64,000 nucleotides of DNA from Exophiala sp. HKRS030 (GCA_023897205.1 JAHWDD010000012.1:434001-498000); one strand, 5' to 3'; counted from the stretch's first letter, positions 20,993 to 33,453 are shown. The notes: generated by a model from the letters alone, not told the origin. A program made the numbers and translations.

Positions 20993-23913
20993 GGTTGTGT
21001 GTTGGAGAGGGGGGAAGCTCGTCGTTCTTTCGAGGACTGAGCCTGAGCTAGAATCTTGAGGATTGTGTCTGTCGTCTGGCTGAGGTGGTGATGAATGCCA
21101 ATTCCTTTCCTCTAAGCAGTATATCTACACAATAGGTATACGAGTAATTCCGCAGGTACTTTTATGTTAGCCTGTCAGCCGCGCGATCACAGCAAAATGG
21201 CGAAAAGCGGGGATGATCGATCTGGGGACGGCAAATAGACAAGGCAATAAATCGTAGAGGCGGCATTCAAATGGTTCCGGGGGTCATGCTCGTATTATAC
21301 ACGGGCAGAAGAACACAGCCGAAGCCAAAGTCAATAGAATGGGATTTGTCAACCCATGCGGGGCGCAAGCTGTACAGTTCGAGCACTCCGGATCCTCAAA
21401 TCAACATGAAATGTACGGTGTAGATAGCTCTTGTATGCAACGTCGAGGGCACTGCATCTCTTCAGACTGTTCTCTTTACCCGTAACGAGGGGCCGTAATG
21501 TACGGGGAGGAGGGGCGGGACGGCGGGGGAACGCATAATTTGGTTCGTCCCTCCTCACACAGCCAGCTTCTTAGGGGATATATCGGGTAGTGCACCTGCG
21601 CCATCACATTGTCTGCACGTTCCCCCGATCTTCACCCCGTAAAAGGACTGGGCCATGGTCGCCTGGTCATTCCTGAGCCTTGTCTTCGGGCGCCATTCTG
21701 TGCAGACCCGGGGTTCGTCAAAGGCCGTGGTCGCCCGTATCTTTCTCGGCTTGTTCCAGAGGGATTCGGTGCGATCAGTCCTGGCGCGACATCACTCACC
21801 TGTGCTGTCGAATTGAGTCGTTTGCGATGCGAGAGAATGCACCTCTGACTGGCCATGTTACATTACAAGCTGTACTGTAAGATTACGGGACTGGCTGGCG
21901 CAAACTTCTGCGAGCGACTGTCTCCAGTATGAACGAGAATAACGAGCGCAGAGAAAGAGAAGAAGACGAGTGATAGAAAAAGATGGCCAGGCCAGGAATA
22001 GTGGCCGTTGAAGAAAGATTGTACGCTGTACGTACTGTATCTCAGGCAAACCAGATCAATCAAATCAATCGTGGGCCTTCTCCAGCGTGTCGATCCGTTT
22101 GAGTCAAGAATTGTGGTTTTTTGACCATGTGTCTCGACACCGGTGGTTCTGGAACCAGCAAGAGAGGGTGGAGAGGATGGAAGAGAACATGTCACCCGTA
22201 ACCGGCGGCTCGCTGGGTCCTTGTTTCCGGTGTTCGGGCGCGAAGTCTTGATGCCTATTCACGCCTATCGCTGAAGCCGCAGGTTGCGATTTTTGGCTCT
22301 GTACCCGCAATACGCTGGCTGGCTGGCTGCTTGCTGATGAGGCGGATTGGTGAAGGTCTCGGCTCGCTTTGAGTATTGTATTTAGCCTGGGCGAAGTTTG
22401 ACCATCGTCGCCTCATGGATAAGCGCCTTTGTGACCTGCAAGGTGCAAGCCATGGGCTTAAAACAAGAGCAGTGTCTCTAGGCAAAGATGAGCCTGGTGG
22501 GCGCCCCCAAGTGTAACCAGTAAGTGGGAAAGTCCAAGCGCTGCGTCAGCGAAAGGCAAGGTTACTCATAGCATTTGTTTCCTGGCATCATCCTTTTTTT
22601 CCCACCATCTCACCACCCTCGATGGCCTCGACGAATCTCGTAAAGCATGTGCGATCGATTGGACAGAAACTAGGAGACTCTCGATTCAAGTATTTCTTGG
22701 TCGTTGCATCATCATGATCGTTATCGTTGCGTCTACCAGGCCAACGCCATCAGTAGACGCAATACAGTCAGCGGATAATCTGGCAGATCTTGGACCTGTT
22801 GCAGAGTCAGACCACGTTCGCATAATCTCTCATCCAGATCATCCACCCAACGCTGCTGCTCTCCCTGGGTCTGTTGAGGCCTTTTCCTTTCCCGCTCCAG
22901 ATTCATCAAGTCTTTCGCAAGACTTGAATTATGACGGCTGAGCAATCATGATCGTATGATGATCTCTTTCAAGTTTTCATGCCTCGTTGGCGCGATAACA
23001 CCATGAATCTCGACGCGCCGGGCGGCAAGTGCGTCGCCATCTTTCTTATCTCGCATCAACGCTGTTCGCCGAAGAGCAGCCGGGACGAGATGGAATGGGA
23101 ATGAAGAAACAATGTGACGACGACTTGATACGAGAGACATGGAATAGTAGTAGCCCATCTGGGACCTTCACCCACATTTATTCGCAGCATTATTCTCATC
23201 TGTTCGGACCAGAGGCACAAAATCCTCTCGTGTTCCGCATCCCCCTCCACTTGTCATACCACCGTGTGTAAACAAAAAAACCTTGTACCAGTCCTGACGA
23301 TGATGGCATTATGGCGGGGTAGAATGCATTGACCCCTGCGCCTCCGGAGACACTACCTAGGGAGATACTCAATGGTACTCGTATGGAACAGTCTCTAGCT
23401 TCAGAGAAGACTGTTGCTGACACCAACATTCTGCTGCTCATTCACCATCCCCGCAGATACGAGTAGGGGGAGGGCCCTTCTGCCCATGGGAACCCCTTGA
23501 TCCATTTGATCCCTTTGGTCCAGATAGACTGTAAAAGGGACGGAGTACGGGATGAAGAAGTTTCCTCTGGTCCTTGCGACATGGGGTATTCATGGGCCAT
23601 GACCAAATTCCTTTCGTCCTCGAATCACAAAAACTTCTGTACGGCAAAGGGACCCCGGAGATGGGGACCATCATCTCCTACTCGTAGGGCAAGTTCTAGC
23701 AACCTAGACCTCGATCTGCGACGTGGTCCGAACAAAAGTGACCTGAACCTCATGATTCTCGTATGAGGTACTACTGTAATGTACAGTACCACAGCCACCC
23801 CTCCCTCCCTCTCGCCCAAAAATTATACTTCCCTTTGCTCCATTCTCCTGCAGCTTCCAACCTTCAAACGATGATTCTGGAGAGGGATGTTCATATCCGC
23901 TTGCCGTTCGTCC

Positions 23914-23928
23914 ACACACACACACACT
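23914..23928. repeat. (CA)n microsatellite
   Basis: About seven CA units, in the gene-free stretch. Confidence 0.8.
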
Positions 23929-24351
23929 CGCCAACGCTTCATCCCGCTCCATCATCAAAGACCGAGACTCCAATCCTCTTGATCAAAAGAAGGGCTGTGC
24001 CCACCAATCCCAGCAAGTCTCCTTATACCCGTCATGAGATGTGACATTCATTGAAAAAGCTTCCCAGACACATCCGGCCGATTGGCCGTCCGATGCGCGC
24101 TCTCATGGTGTCCACACTGAGCTTCACACAAAGATCTCCAAGAGATCAAACTGACGTTTTGGCCCATATGCTCGTGCCCTCTTTCTGTCGAACTGTCCAT
24201 TGAGGGGTTTCCGCTCATCCTAGAAGACCCAAGTGCGTCTGGGTCGAACGGATCATGAGAGGGGTTGACCTGGTGATGTTTTTTGTCTACATAAGCACAC
24301 TCCTTTCCCATGCCATGTATAGTTCACATCCACCATCAAACTACTCCTCCA

Positions 24352-24501
24352 AGCAAAGTCTTCTCTTTATATCTCTGTATCTCTCTCACACTCTCACACA
24401 CACACAAACAACTGTCTCCAAGGCTCTTTTGTCTCTCGAGTCCATAGTCTCCAACAAGTCTCTATAGATTTCTTTCACGGCCCTTTCACGTCAAAAACAT
24501 C
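24352..24501 (+). promoter_or_regulatory. CT-rich core promoter of the ADH gene
   Basis: A TTTATAT element at 24366-24372 is followed by a pyrimidine tract of CTCT and CACA repeats running to about 24480, just before the ATG. This arrangement is usual for strongly expressed mould genes. The transcription start is inferred, not seen. Confidence 0.5.
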
Positions 24502-25649
24502 ATGTCTGCCCCCCAGATCCCCACGGAACAATGGGCCCAGGTCATCGAAAAGACCGGCGGTCCCGTTCAGCTCAAGAAGATCCCGGTCGCCAAACCCGGC
24601 CCCGAGGAGGTCCTCGTCAACATCAAGTACTCCGGCGTGTGCCACACTGACCTCCACGCCGTCAACGGAGACTGGCCCATCCCGACCAAGCTGCCGCTCG
24701 TCGGCGGCCACGAGGGTGCCGGTATCGTCGTGGCCCGGGGTGAGCTCGTCACCGACGACATCTGCAAGATCGGCGAGGCCGTCGGCGTCAAGTGGCTCAA
24801 CGACTCGTGCTTGTCTTGCACCTTCTGCCAGCAGTCCGACGAGCCCCTCTGCCTCACCCCCAAGCTCTCCGGCTACACCGTCGACGGCTCCTTCCAGCAA
24901 TACTGCGTCGCCTCGGCACGACACGTCGCCCACATCCCCGAGGGCGTCCCCCTCGACGGCGTCTCCCCGGTCCTCTGCGCCGGCATCACCGTCTACAAGG
25001 GACTGAAGGAGTCCGGTGCCCGACCCGGCCAGACGGTCGCCATCGTCGGTGCCGGTGGCGGGTTGGGCTCTCTCGCCCAGCAGTACGCCAAGGCGATGGG
25101 TCTGCACACCATTGCCATCGACACCGGCGATGACAAGAAGGAACTTTGCAAACAGATGGGTTCAGAGGTGAGTTTTTTTTTGGTTCTTTGGTTCCCTTCG
25201 GTCTTGGAATCCTTCCGTACTGATCTTTCTTCCCTTCACAACAGACCTTCATCGACTTTGCCAAATCCAGCGACGTGATCAAGGACGTCAAGAACGCCAC
25301 CAAGGACGGCCTGGGACCCCACGCCGTCATCCTGGTGGCCGTCAGCGAGAAGCCCTTCCAGCAGGCCGCCGAGTACGTCCGACCACGGGGCACGGTCATC
25401 GTCATCGGTCTGCCCGCCAAGGCCTACATCCGGGCGCCGGTCTTCGAGTCGGTCCTGAAGATGATCAGGATCCAGGCTTCCTACGTCGGCAACCGGCAGG
25501 ACAGCGAGGAGGCCCTGGACTTTTACGCCCGCGGCCTCATCAAGGTCCCCTTCAAGACGGTCGACCTCAAGGACTTGCCAAAGGTCTACGAGATGATGCA
25601 CGCCGGCCAGATCGCCGGGCGTTACGTCCTGAAGATGCCAGACGCGTGA
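24502..25649 (+). CDS. Zinc-dependent alcohol dehydrogenase (Adh1 class)
   Basis: NAD-linked interconversion of ethanol and acetaldehyde in the cytosol, by family. Exons 24502-25167 and 25245-25649; the 77-nt intron (GTGAGT..ACAG) is phase 0. The product has 356 residues, close to the usual 348-355 of fungal tetrameric ADH. Catalytic zinc ligands are visible in [10 protein letters not shown] and GGHEGAG, and the structural zinc knuckle in [15 protein letters not shown]. The coenzyme fold begins [22 protein letters not shown]. Codon choice is strongly biased to C-ending codons and the promoter is CT-rich, both signs of high expression. Physiological direction (fermentation or alcohol use) cannot be told from sequence, so no gene number is assigned. 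Confidence 0.94.
25168..25244 (+). other. Spliceosomal intron in ADH gene
   Basis: GTGAGT donor, T-rich body, CACAACAG acceptor. It joins GSE to [11 protein letters not shown]. Confidence 0.88.
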
Positions 25650-26862
25650 GGGTGAGGGGGGCCAAGTTTTACCACCGCGACGTTTTTTCTTTCATCTGGG
25701 TCGTGTTGTGTGTTGAAGTGATGTGACGAGGTAGATGCCAAAAAATTATTCTTATGACCATGCACTTGAGGGCTCTGGAACGAGAAGGTCGAGAAGCCCC
25801 TTTTTTTGGAAATGAATCCCAAATGAGACTCGATCTTGGTAGCCAAATGTATAGCTAAAACCAAAAAAAACACCAAATTTCATGACATGACAACTACCGC
25901 CTACCGTGATTATATCATCGTCTCAAGAAAGCCGCGAGGGAAGTAAAGTAAGACGAGTTGACATTGATATTGTCAAAGTGACATGTTGATGACTCGTCCA
26001 GCGTTGGTGCTCGATGTGCAATACAAAAAAGGGGAAAGACTTACGGACGGAACCATCACAAAACATACTCCATACCGTCTAGGGACACAAAAACGAACGT
26101 CGTAATGATGCAAGCATGGGGGATATCATCATTGTCTGTGGTACTCGTGTGTATCTTGCTCTCGATCCGGCCACCACCCAAACAGGTGACTGAACCCTTT
26201 TCGGAACCACTTGGGCAACCCCCCATGGACAATCATTGACCTCCCTCAGCGACCGACCTCTCCGTCCCTTGCCAGCACCACACTCCCTCCTACTCTACTC
26301 CTTGACCTGACATGGCTCCCTTTGTTGATACATAGGCCAGCCACTCTCCTGCCTGTGAGTCATGGTCATGTACCCATCCGTACGTACAAATAGATAGGTA
26401 CTCATACCTACTCAAGCCTGTGTGTTCTTCTCATTCAGCCCAACTTCGACCAACGGTTGGACTACTTACTTACCTTGATCAACTTCTACCTTCTTGGTGG
26501 TGACTTTCTCCTTACCACCCTTCCGTGTTCTTCGACGCATCCTACCCCAACAACAATCTTCTTCATTTCCTTCATCATCTTCTTCTTGCCTCACACACTT
26601 GACCTTTTCTTTGCAAAGCGACGCTGGTCTTTGAAGGTCCAAAGAAAAAGGTTTCGGGACGAGTTCGTGCTGTGCAGTGTGTTCCGTGGCATTTCGTCCT
26701 CCTGACTCCAGAAACGACTTCAGGCCAAACGTTCTGATTTGTCTTTCTTGTTTCATTGCCTTGCGTGGAAAGAAAGGAATCATCTCCTCGAACTTCTCCG
26801 ACACATGCAACCACTCCTCGTTCTGTCTCCTATCCCACCAGCAGTTCAGTATTCTCCATCCA
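25650..26862. other. Convergent intergenic region (ADH / CBM48-type gene)
   Basis: No gene recognised. A minus-strand open frame (26466-27089) overlaps the neighbour's 3' end and has no family resemblance. Pyrimidine-rich on the plus strand from 26480 to 26900. Confidence 0.45.
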
Positions 26863-27777
26863 TCATCTCCTCCTCTTCTCGACAACAACAGTTCTTCTTC
26901 TATCATCGCTGCCGCCGCCACTCCGTCCCTTGGAGGCGTATGCTGTTGTTGTCCTCTTCTCAACTCCCGCACTCGCATGAGCTCTCCGGTATCTCTCATC
27001 TTCGCTCGAATCATCTTCACTGCCTGTAGATGAATTGCACTCAGATGAGCTAGAACTCCATGCTCCACAACGCTTCCCTCCACAGTCAAGCTTGACGCGT
27101 TGTCCGGATCGTGTCACGCCATAACGCTCGCAGCGACAGCTATGGTCACTCAGACTCGACAAGCTGGAAGGAGACGAGCTTGAGAATGCTGTTCCGCTAG
27201 AGGATCCATCGTCGGATAGTTCGGAAGGCGATGCTGAGCTGTCAGCAATGCGGTATCCGGCGAAGCGTTCTTCAAGATCATCTATGGGCGATGCATCATA
27301 GTCTGCCTCACGCAAAGGACGAGATGCATAGGGCTTGCTTGGCTTAGGATGTTGTATCTTTCCTGGACTCAAAGCGCGACCCTGGGGAATATCCCTGCTG
27401 TGACGTTTGCTAGGGAGATTGGTGGTCGTCACAGAGGGTCGTTGGGCTTTGGAGCTATCCTTGTCGCTAGAAGGCACATCGATGACATTGAGCTTTCGAC
27501 CTGTTGTCTTTTCGGTCACGTATTCTTTGGCCGGATCGTGGGACACATGGTATCCGTCCACGATATAATAGTACCAGTAACGCGAGCCTAGCTTGAGGGC
27601 ATTAGAGCCTTGAAAACGGAACGTTCCTTTCCAGGATCCAGGCTTTGCAGCAGGATCCTTAACAAGCGACAGTGGAAGTTGCGATTTGTAGTTGTCCCAA
27701 GAGCCCAGAAGGTGGACTGTGCGGACATTGGGAGAAGTGCGGAGGGTGAATGAGAGCTGAACTGCTGGTGGCGACAT
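26863..27777 (-). CDS. Glycogen-binding (CBM48/AMPK-beta-like) domain protein
   Basis: Small protein of 304 residues without introns. Residues 1-100 form one domain of the CBM48/AMPK-beta glycogen-binding type: VQLSFTLRTSPNVRTVHLLG, SWDNYKSQLPL, GSWKGTFRFQG, RYWYYYIVDGYHVSHDPAKEY. The tryptophans and the YYYIVDG strand match the carbohydrate-binding face. The remainder is polar and Ser-rich (runs of SSSS, a CRCERYGV segment and a strongly basic tail EKRRR) and looks disordered. There is no kinase-interaction domain of a true AMPK beta subunit and no catalytic domain. It may target a partner to glycogen, but that is inference; I know of no settled function for such stand-alone fungal proteins. 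Confidence 0.75.
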   Translation of the reverse strand: MSPPAVQLSFTLRTSPNVRTVHLLGSWDNYKSQLPLSLVKDPAAKPGSWKGTFRFQGSNALKLGSRYWYYYIVDGYHVSHDPAKEYVTEKTTGRKLNVIDVPSSDKDSSKAQRPSVTTTNLPSKRHSRDIPQGRALSPGKIQHPKPSKPYASRPLREADYDASPIDDLEERFAGYRIADSSASPSELSDDGSSSGTAFSSSSPSSLSSLSDHSCRCERYGVTRSGQRVKLDCGGKRCGAWSSSSSECNSSTGSEDDSSEDERYRRAHASAGVEKRTTTAYASKGRSGGGSDDRRRTVVVEKRRR

Positions 27778-29863
27778 GTTGTTTTTGATTTTCTAATGCC
27801 GTGGTATTGGTGTGATTTGGTATTAAGTAAATGCCTGCTAGGGAGTAGAACTTGTTTAGCTTCGTTGTGCATATGGGGTAAGGGGTAAGGGACATACCAA
27901 TAGATAGGAAAGAATGTGTCGTTGAGACTTTTGAATCGTGACAATGCGTAAAATTTCTCGTTAAGTGTGCTGAATAGCTGTGGTCGTGGCTCGTAGCCCA
28001 GATTATGTATACCAATGCAGAAGCAGAAGGGTGATGCAAATGCTTCGTGACAATTAAAAGAATAATAAAATGTATAGCAGTCGATGTAGGCAGATCAAGC
28101 AACAAAATTGAAATCCACGTGTGTAGTAATAGCCGGACAGATGCTGACGTCTGAGACAGGCAGAGCTTCCTCGACAGATATGTCAAGGTTTATTTTGAGA
28201 GTATCCAAGAAGGTTTGAGAAAGATGCAGGGAGTCAGTGTTGGTTGGATTGACCGGCAATCGTTTCAACACAACGTGGTATGGCGGTGAGACCGTGGTGC
28301 TTGATGCTGAGGCGAGGAAGACCAGCAGGCTGATGTAGATGTTGATCCGTTTTGAGCGTAGCAGCCCTGATTGTGTATGTTGACACTTGTTTGGTTGGAA
28401 TCTATGCGGCACAATCGTGCGGCACAGCTTCTTGCAGGGATGGTAGAACCGAGTTCGACACTACTCTCCGGGAGTAATGCAGATGCTTCTCTCGCTTGGT
28501 TGGTTTGAATCGACCGATAACAGCCGACGAAAGGTAGACAGGGCGTAGCTTGACACCAAAAAGCAACCAAATGATGCTCGAAATAGTATTAAAAAAATTG
28601 TCGAAGCGGCACGGCAAGAATAGGTGTGCAGTAGGCGGATTTAGCAGGTAGAGAGCTATTAGCGGAAAGAACGATCGTTGACCAGCAACGACGATGGTTT
28701 CCTTGAATGCGTCGATTTGGAAAAAGACTCCTTTTTTGTCCAAGAACAGAGTCTGCAAAGAGTGGTGTTGGCTTTGTTTTGGAAGACTGTAACAAAAAGA
28801 GCACAGCTCGTAAATGTTACAAATCGTGGGATATTGATATGAACAGAATTAGGCAGTTTTCTTCGAGTTCAGGTCAATAGTGTACCAGACACTACTTTCT
28901 TTGCAGAGATAGAGAAAGATTAGAATCGTAAACAAAAAAACGAAATCTTCAAGAATAGCTCTTTGCTACCGCACAACCAAATTAACAAGTCTTGCTTGCT
29001 TGGGAGAGGAGAGAAGCATCGAAGGCAAGTCGGGGATGGCAATATTTAGAGACCGCAACGAGTGGAGAGGCCACTGGCCTCATGGCCGCATTACTGACCG
29101 AGCATCGGGTTGGCCACATGTAGAGAGTGTGATGTTGGCCTGCAGAGAGGGAGAAGGATGGAAGAAGATAGGCCAACGAGGTGGATGGTAGGAATCAGCC
29201 GGGCGCGTAGAGAGACGATTTGCTTGAAGATGGTGGAGTCGGCGGGGGGTTTTGTCTGACGCGGAATATTGTTGGTGGATTGCCCAGAATTGAGCGGGAT
29301 TCACGGCGTTCGGCCCTGACATTAACCGGGAAATACACCTTTGTCAGACAAAATACTTCTGCACCCTTCACAGCCACTTGCTACATCGAGATGGAGGCAT
29401 CGAGACTCGGCGCTTAAGCAGGCATTGATTGGTGTGATAAATAGACACCCTGGACCATCGATGACTTGCAGGTCGTCCAATCATTGTCGCATCTATGAAT
29501 AGAGTGATACGAAGAGTCACCTCGCGTCGCTCGTTCCGGGCCTTGACCTTGGCCAGTTGACCGTCAAATCGTGCTAACAAGCGCTGTCGAGCAAAGTGAT
29601 GGCAGCAAAAATACACGCACTATTGCGTCGGCGAATTCACGTCCATCCTCGACATGTGCCGGTGTTCAAAAACATTGGGCCAACATGAGGGGAATCAAGA
29701 CGCGGACTGTTCTCGCAAGCAAGCAGTCCACCAAGAAGGACTAGTTGTTTACAAAGACTTTCCCAGTTGGGCAGAAGCAATGTATTCAATGTGTCTTCTA
29801 GTTCATGTCCATGATCATGCTAAAAGGCTTGGATGCCCACACCACCCCCTCGCCGTGGCTTCT
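27778..29863. other. 2.1-kb gene-free region
   Basis: Upstream flank of the CBM48-type gene and 3' flank of the aminopeptidase gene. Minus-strand frames at 27659-28186 and 28402-28758 are open but have no recognisable family. AT-rich near 28800-28980. Confidence 0.45.
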
Positions 29864-31213
29864 TCACAGCTTTGGTGTGTCGGTTAGATTCTCGTAGCCA
29901 TCCTGCGTGATATGCACATCGTCCTCGATCCTCACACCTCCAACGGTCCAATACCTGTCAAGCACGCTCCGGTCAATATATTTGCTTAACTCTGGGTCCT
30001 CAAGGACTGGGTCCAGGATGAACTTGCAGAAGTATATTCCTGGCTCGACCGTGATGACGGCGCCTGCGGGAACCTCTCCCCTCACCCGGAGGTATTTGAA
30101 CATGGTGTCTGGGTCTTCGTAGTCCGCGTGACCACCTGTGTCGTGCGTATCCATGCCCAAATAGTGGCCCAGACCATGTGGGAAGAAAGCCACGCTAATC
30201 CGCTTGTCGAAGATCTCTTGCTCGTTCCCAACCAGGATGCCTGCTTTCAGCAAACCACGGATTGCAACCCAATGCGCGTTCTCGTGCACATCTTCCCACT
30301 TTACATTGGCATGAAGCAACTTGAAACACGACTCTTGCATCTCGTCCACAATATCATAAATGGTTTTGGACTCGGGCGTGAACGTGCCGGTGATGGGGAA
30401 GGTGCGAGTGATATCTGCACAGTAGCATTCATACTCGGCGCCAGCATCGAGTAGAATGTTGAGGCGTTCTCGAAGCGGCTGGTCATTACGAACGTAATGC
30501 AGGGTCGAGCAGCTCGTTCCACTCGCGCATACAGAGTGATAAGCCTGTTCATGGGCGCCATGTGATATGCAAGTCCCAATGAACGCGCCATAAAGTTCCT
30601 GCTCGTTTGTGGCATTCCGTACCACCTTAGCCGCTTCAATGTGTGCAAGTGTCGAGATCTCATTGGCTTTCTTAATCAATGCAACCTCATAGCTATCCTT
30701 GACCACGCGGCATTCGTCGATGGCTTCTTTCAAGCAGGAGAACTGTGTTGCCTTGAAGGGGAGGAATGTGATATGCTCCGATACTTGTTCGGGAATAGCA
30801 TAGACGGTGGTCGAACCTGACGGGCCGTATGCTGCCAATGCAGCGTTGACTTCATCAGTGTATAGCACATGGTCAACGTCGTATTTCCGATATGCCTCCT
30901 CTTTGGATTCCGGTAGTCCGGCCCATATAACACTGTCCGGGTCGATGGGAGGGATGAAGAGGGTGAGTTGGTCTTGGGGGATGTTGTATGTGAGATAGGC
31001 GTCGGGCAGCTTGCAGCCGGAGAGGTAGAAGAAGTATCTACGCTGTCGGAAGTGCATGGCCTGGTCATCGTCCTCGACCATCTTCGTCTTCTGTGCCTCC
31101 AGATAGATAACTCCATCTCGAGCGAAGCCTGCGTCGGTGAGGTATTTGGCAACACGCCGGCAGTGGGCTTTGGCGGGATATTTTGCTTTGAGAGTTGCGT
31201 CGGTGACAGACAT
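29864..31213 (-). CDS. pepP: Xaa-Pro aminopeptidase / prolidase (M24B), PepP type
   Basis: Releases an N-terminal residue ahead of proline, using two manganese ions; probably cytosolic. 449 residues, one exon. The N-terminal half ([15 protein letters not shown] ... [12 protein letters not shown]) is the aminopeptidase-P N-domain. The pita-bread catalytic domain carries the five metal ligands: two aspartates in [20 protein letters not shown], the histidine in [16 protein letters not shown], and the glutamates in TVEPGIYF and VRIEDDVH. I place the start at the ATG giving [17 protein letters not shown]. The frame extends eight codons upstream, but only to a TTG. Length and start match what I recall of the PepP group in moulds. 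Confidence 0.93.
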   Translation of the reverse strand: MSVTDATLKAKYPAKAHCRRVAKYLTDAGFARDGVIYLEAQKTKMVEDDDQAMHFRQRRYFFYLSGCKLPDAYLTYNIPQDQLTLFIPPIDPDSVIWAGLPESKEEAYRKYDVDHVLYTDEVNAALAAYGPSGSTTVYAIPEQVSEHITFLPFKATQFSCLKEAIDECRVVKDSYEVALIKKANEISTLAHIEAAKVVRNATNEQELYGAFIGTCISHGAHEQAYHSVCASGTSCSTLHYVRNDQPLRERLNILLDAGAEYECYCADITRTFPITGTFTPESKTIYDIVDEMQESCFKLLHANVKWEDVHENAHWVAIRGLLKAGILVGNEQEIFDKRISVAFFPHGLGHYLGMDTHDTGGHADYEDPDTMFKYLRVRGEVPAGAVITVEPGIYFCKFILDPVLEDPELSKYIDRSVLDRYWTVGGVRIEDDVHITQDGYENLTDTPKL

Positions 31214-32179
31214 GATAGCAGAAGTTGTTGAGGACAATAACCTCGCTACGTTAGTTGATCCTTTGCTTGTCGAATTAATTTGGACTCTTGAGTGCGGTCG
31301 TCGTAATCGTCGAGATGCGGCTAGTCGCGGCCTGATGAACCCCGCGAATGCGCCGTACGATTCTCCTGTGACGCTCTAACGACATGCAACACCACAATGA
31401 ATAGATACTAGAGGCACAACCACGCTCATTGTGCTCACTGCCATTGCTCTGGTGGTACCGGCCTCTACTTACCTACAATGCGGCTATCCTAGATCAATGG
31501 AAGCTTGAACACGCCACCTTGTAAGTACCTAGGTAATGTACACACGTTAACAGAGCTTCAAGAATGTCTCCCCAGACTACCAAGTACACGACAGTACCAG
31601 CCACAAAGCTTGACCGTATCTCTTCAGCTTGTGATCGACCTGCCAATTGGGCTAGAAAGCCCGTGTTCATCGTGTGGTGAAACCCGAATTCCCCTTGCTG
31701 GGGCTTCTGAGTCGTCGACGGCCTCCAGCTCGGGGACTATGACACCACCAGCCATGGAGACATAAATATCTTCTGACGGCCCTCTTGGCTGGAGAAGGTG
31801 AGCACACCCTCAGATGGGATCAATGTTACCGACGGCCTCAATGATTTCGAGGACCACGAAGAGTCTCCAAAGTGTTCAACCGTCTGTCCGGCAGTTAACA
31901 ACAAGAGCTTCTCCATCGGGTTTCAAACTCCAGAGCCCGATCTCACCCTCATACCCCCGGGAAGTCAGGTTTACTCAGTCTTTGCCGGTGTCAACGGCTT
32001 CCGAGTCTGTATTAATGTAAGACAAACCAGAGATTCTGTTTTATGCTCAAAATCGCTGACGAGGAGGAAGAAGTCCAAGGCAACAACTACAACAGCCCTC
32101 GTATAACTTGAACACCACACTAGATCGGACCACACATTCCACCCGTCGTTCTCCTATAACAACTACAACAACAATAATC
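31214..32179. other. Divergent intergenic region (PepP / persulfide dioxygenase)
   Basis: About 970 bp between divergent starts. Plus-strand open frames at 31505-31765 and 31798-32106 lack ATG starts and known motifs, so they are not called as genes. Just before the second gene's ATG there are ACAACA repeats. Confidence 0.45.
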
Positions 32180-33205
32180 ATGGAGCCGAGAGTACACACC
32201 CTCTTTGAACCCTCCACCGGCACATGGCAGTACGTCGTGGCGGACGAAGCCACCAAGGAGGCCGTCATCATGGACCCGGTTTTGGATTACGACAAGAACA
32301 CGGGAAGAGTCAGCACTCACTCTGCCGACAAGATTCTGGACCTCATCACGCAGCACGACTACACCGTCTCGCGGATCCTCGAGACGCACGCCCACGCCGA
32401 CCACTTGACCTCGTCTCGCTACCTCCAGAGCTCACTCTTGCAGCGCCGGCCCTCCCGTGCCCTTCCCCAGATCTGTATCGGTGAACGTATTCGACAGGTT
32501 CAGGAGACAATGTCCAAGAAGTACAACATCCCGGCGTCAGAACTCGAGTCTGCCTTTGACCACCTCTTCACCGACGATGAGACCTTCAACATCGGCAACC
32601 TCGAGGTTCAAGTCATCCACCTCCCCGGACACACGCCAGATCACATCGGGTACGTCATCGGCTCGAACGTCTTCACCGGAGACTCGATCTTTAATCCGGA
32701 CGTCGGGTCCGCTCGATGTGATTTCCCAGGGGGCTCAGCCACGGAGCTCTACCGGTCCACGCAGAAATTGCTATCCCTCCCGGGCCATTACAAGTTGTAC
32801 ACGGGTCACGATTATCCCCCGGAAACTCGAAGTCTCCCGTGTGGTGAGCAACAACAACAACAACAGCAACAACATGTGGCGGCCCACGTAAAAGCCGTAC
32901 CCTTCACCACGGTCGAGACCCAGAGGAACGAGAACAAGCACGTCAAGATAGGCACCACCATGGAAGAGTTTGTTGAATGGAGGTCACAGCGAGACAGCGG
33001 CTTGGGAGACCCCAAACTGCTGGGCCCTTCGTTGCAGGTCAACGTCCGGGGTGGTCGGTTGCCGGCATCAGATACGTCCTCGATGAGCATCACTGATGTT
33101 CCCACGGGTGTACCTCGAGCATCAAACCCTACTACTACACCCACCACTACATCTACGTCTGCTACACTAACGACCGCCATGCCTCATATTTCCCCAGTTC
33201 ATTGA
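32180..33205 (+). CDS. ETHE1-type persulfide dioxygenase (metallo-beta-lactamase fold)
   Basis: Predicted to oxidise glutathione persulfide to sulfite in sulfide detoxification. 341 residues, no intron. Metal-binding motifs are THAHADHLT (HxHxDH), LPGHTPDH, the bridging aspartate in FTGDSIFNPDVGSARCDFPG, and YTGHDYPP. The CDFPGG segment and long DIGTADFP-like loop place it in the ETHE1 branch rather than with glyoxalase II. After the catalytic core there is a run of eight glutamines from CAA/CAG repeats (32850-32873). The C-terminal 60 residues are Ser/Thr-rich and probably disordered. The frame is open upstream to a TTG, but the first ATG gives MEPRVHTLFEPSTGTW, the normal family start. No clear mitochondrial presequence is seen with this start. 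Confidence 0.88.
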   Translation: MEPRVHTLFEPSTGTWQYVVADEATKEAVIMDPVLDYDKNTGRVSTHSADKILDLITQHDYTVSRILETHAHADHLTSSRYLQSSLLQRRPSRALPQICIGERIRQVQETMSKKYNIPASELESAFDHLFTDDETFNIGNLEVQVIHLPGHTPDHIGYVIGSNVFTGDSIFNPDVGSARCDFPGGSATELYRSTQKLLSLPGHYKLYTGHDYPPETRSLPCGEQQQQQQQQHVAAHVKAVPFTTVETQRNENKHVKIGTTMEEFVEWRSQRDSGLGDPKLLGPSLQVNVRGGRLPASDTSSMSITDVPTGVPRASNPTTTPTTTSTSATLTTAMPHISPVH

Positions 33206-33453
33206 TAATTAGCCGGAGTTTCTGTTTACGGTGTATGGAAATAATTGATCGATGGATCACAACGCAAAACGAGGTTTCATAGTCTACAAATTGTGCTCTG
33301 ATGTCACGGAAATAGTGCATAGCTGTTGTTACAGAGTCTATATCTAAATTGTGTCTCTTTCACGTGGTAGTATACACAGTATAAGCACCCAAGTTATCAA
33401 AATTTAGTTTTGCTCTTTTCTCTTTTGTGTCCCTCTCTAGCTTTTTGACAAAA

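Larger units (their letters stand above)
20993..24501. other. 3.5-kb divergent intergenic region (ALDH / ADH)
   Basis: No gene recognised; open frames are short and lack family motifs. Contents seen: a near copy of the recurrent word (ACGGAGTAC at 23540), a (CA)n run at 23914-23928, and the pyrimidine-rich ADH promoter at its right end. Confidence 0.5.
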
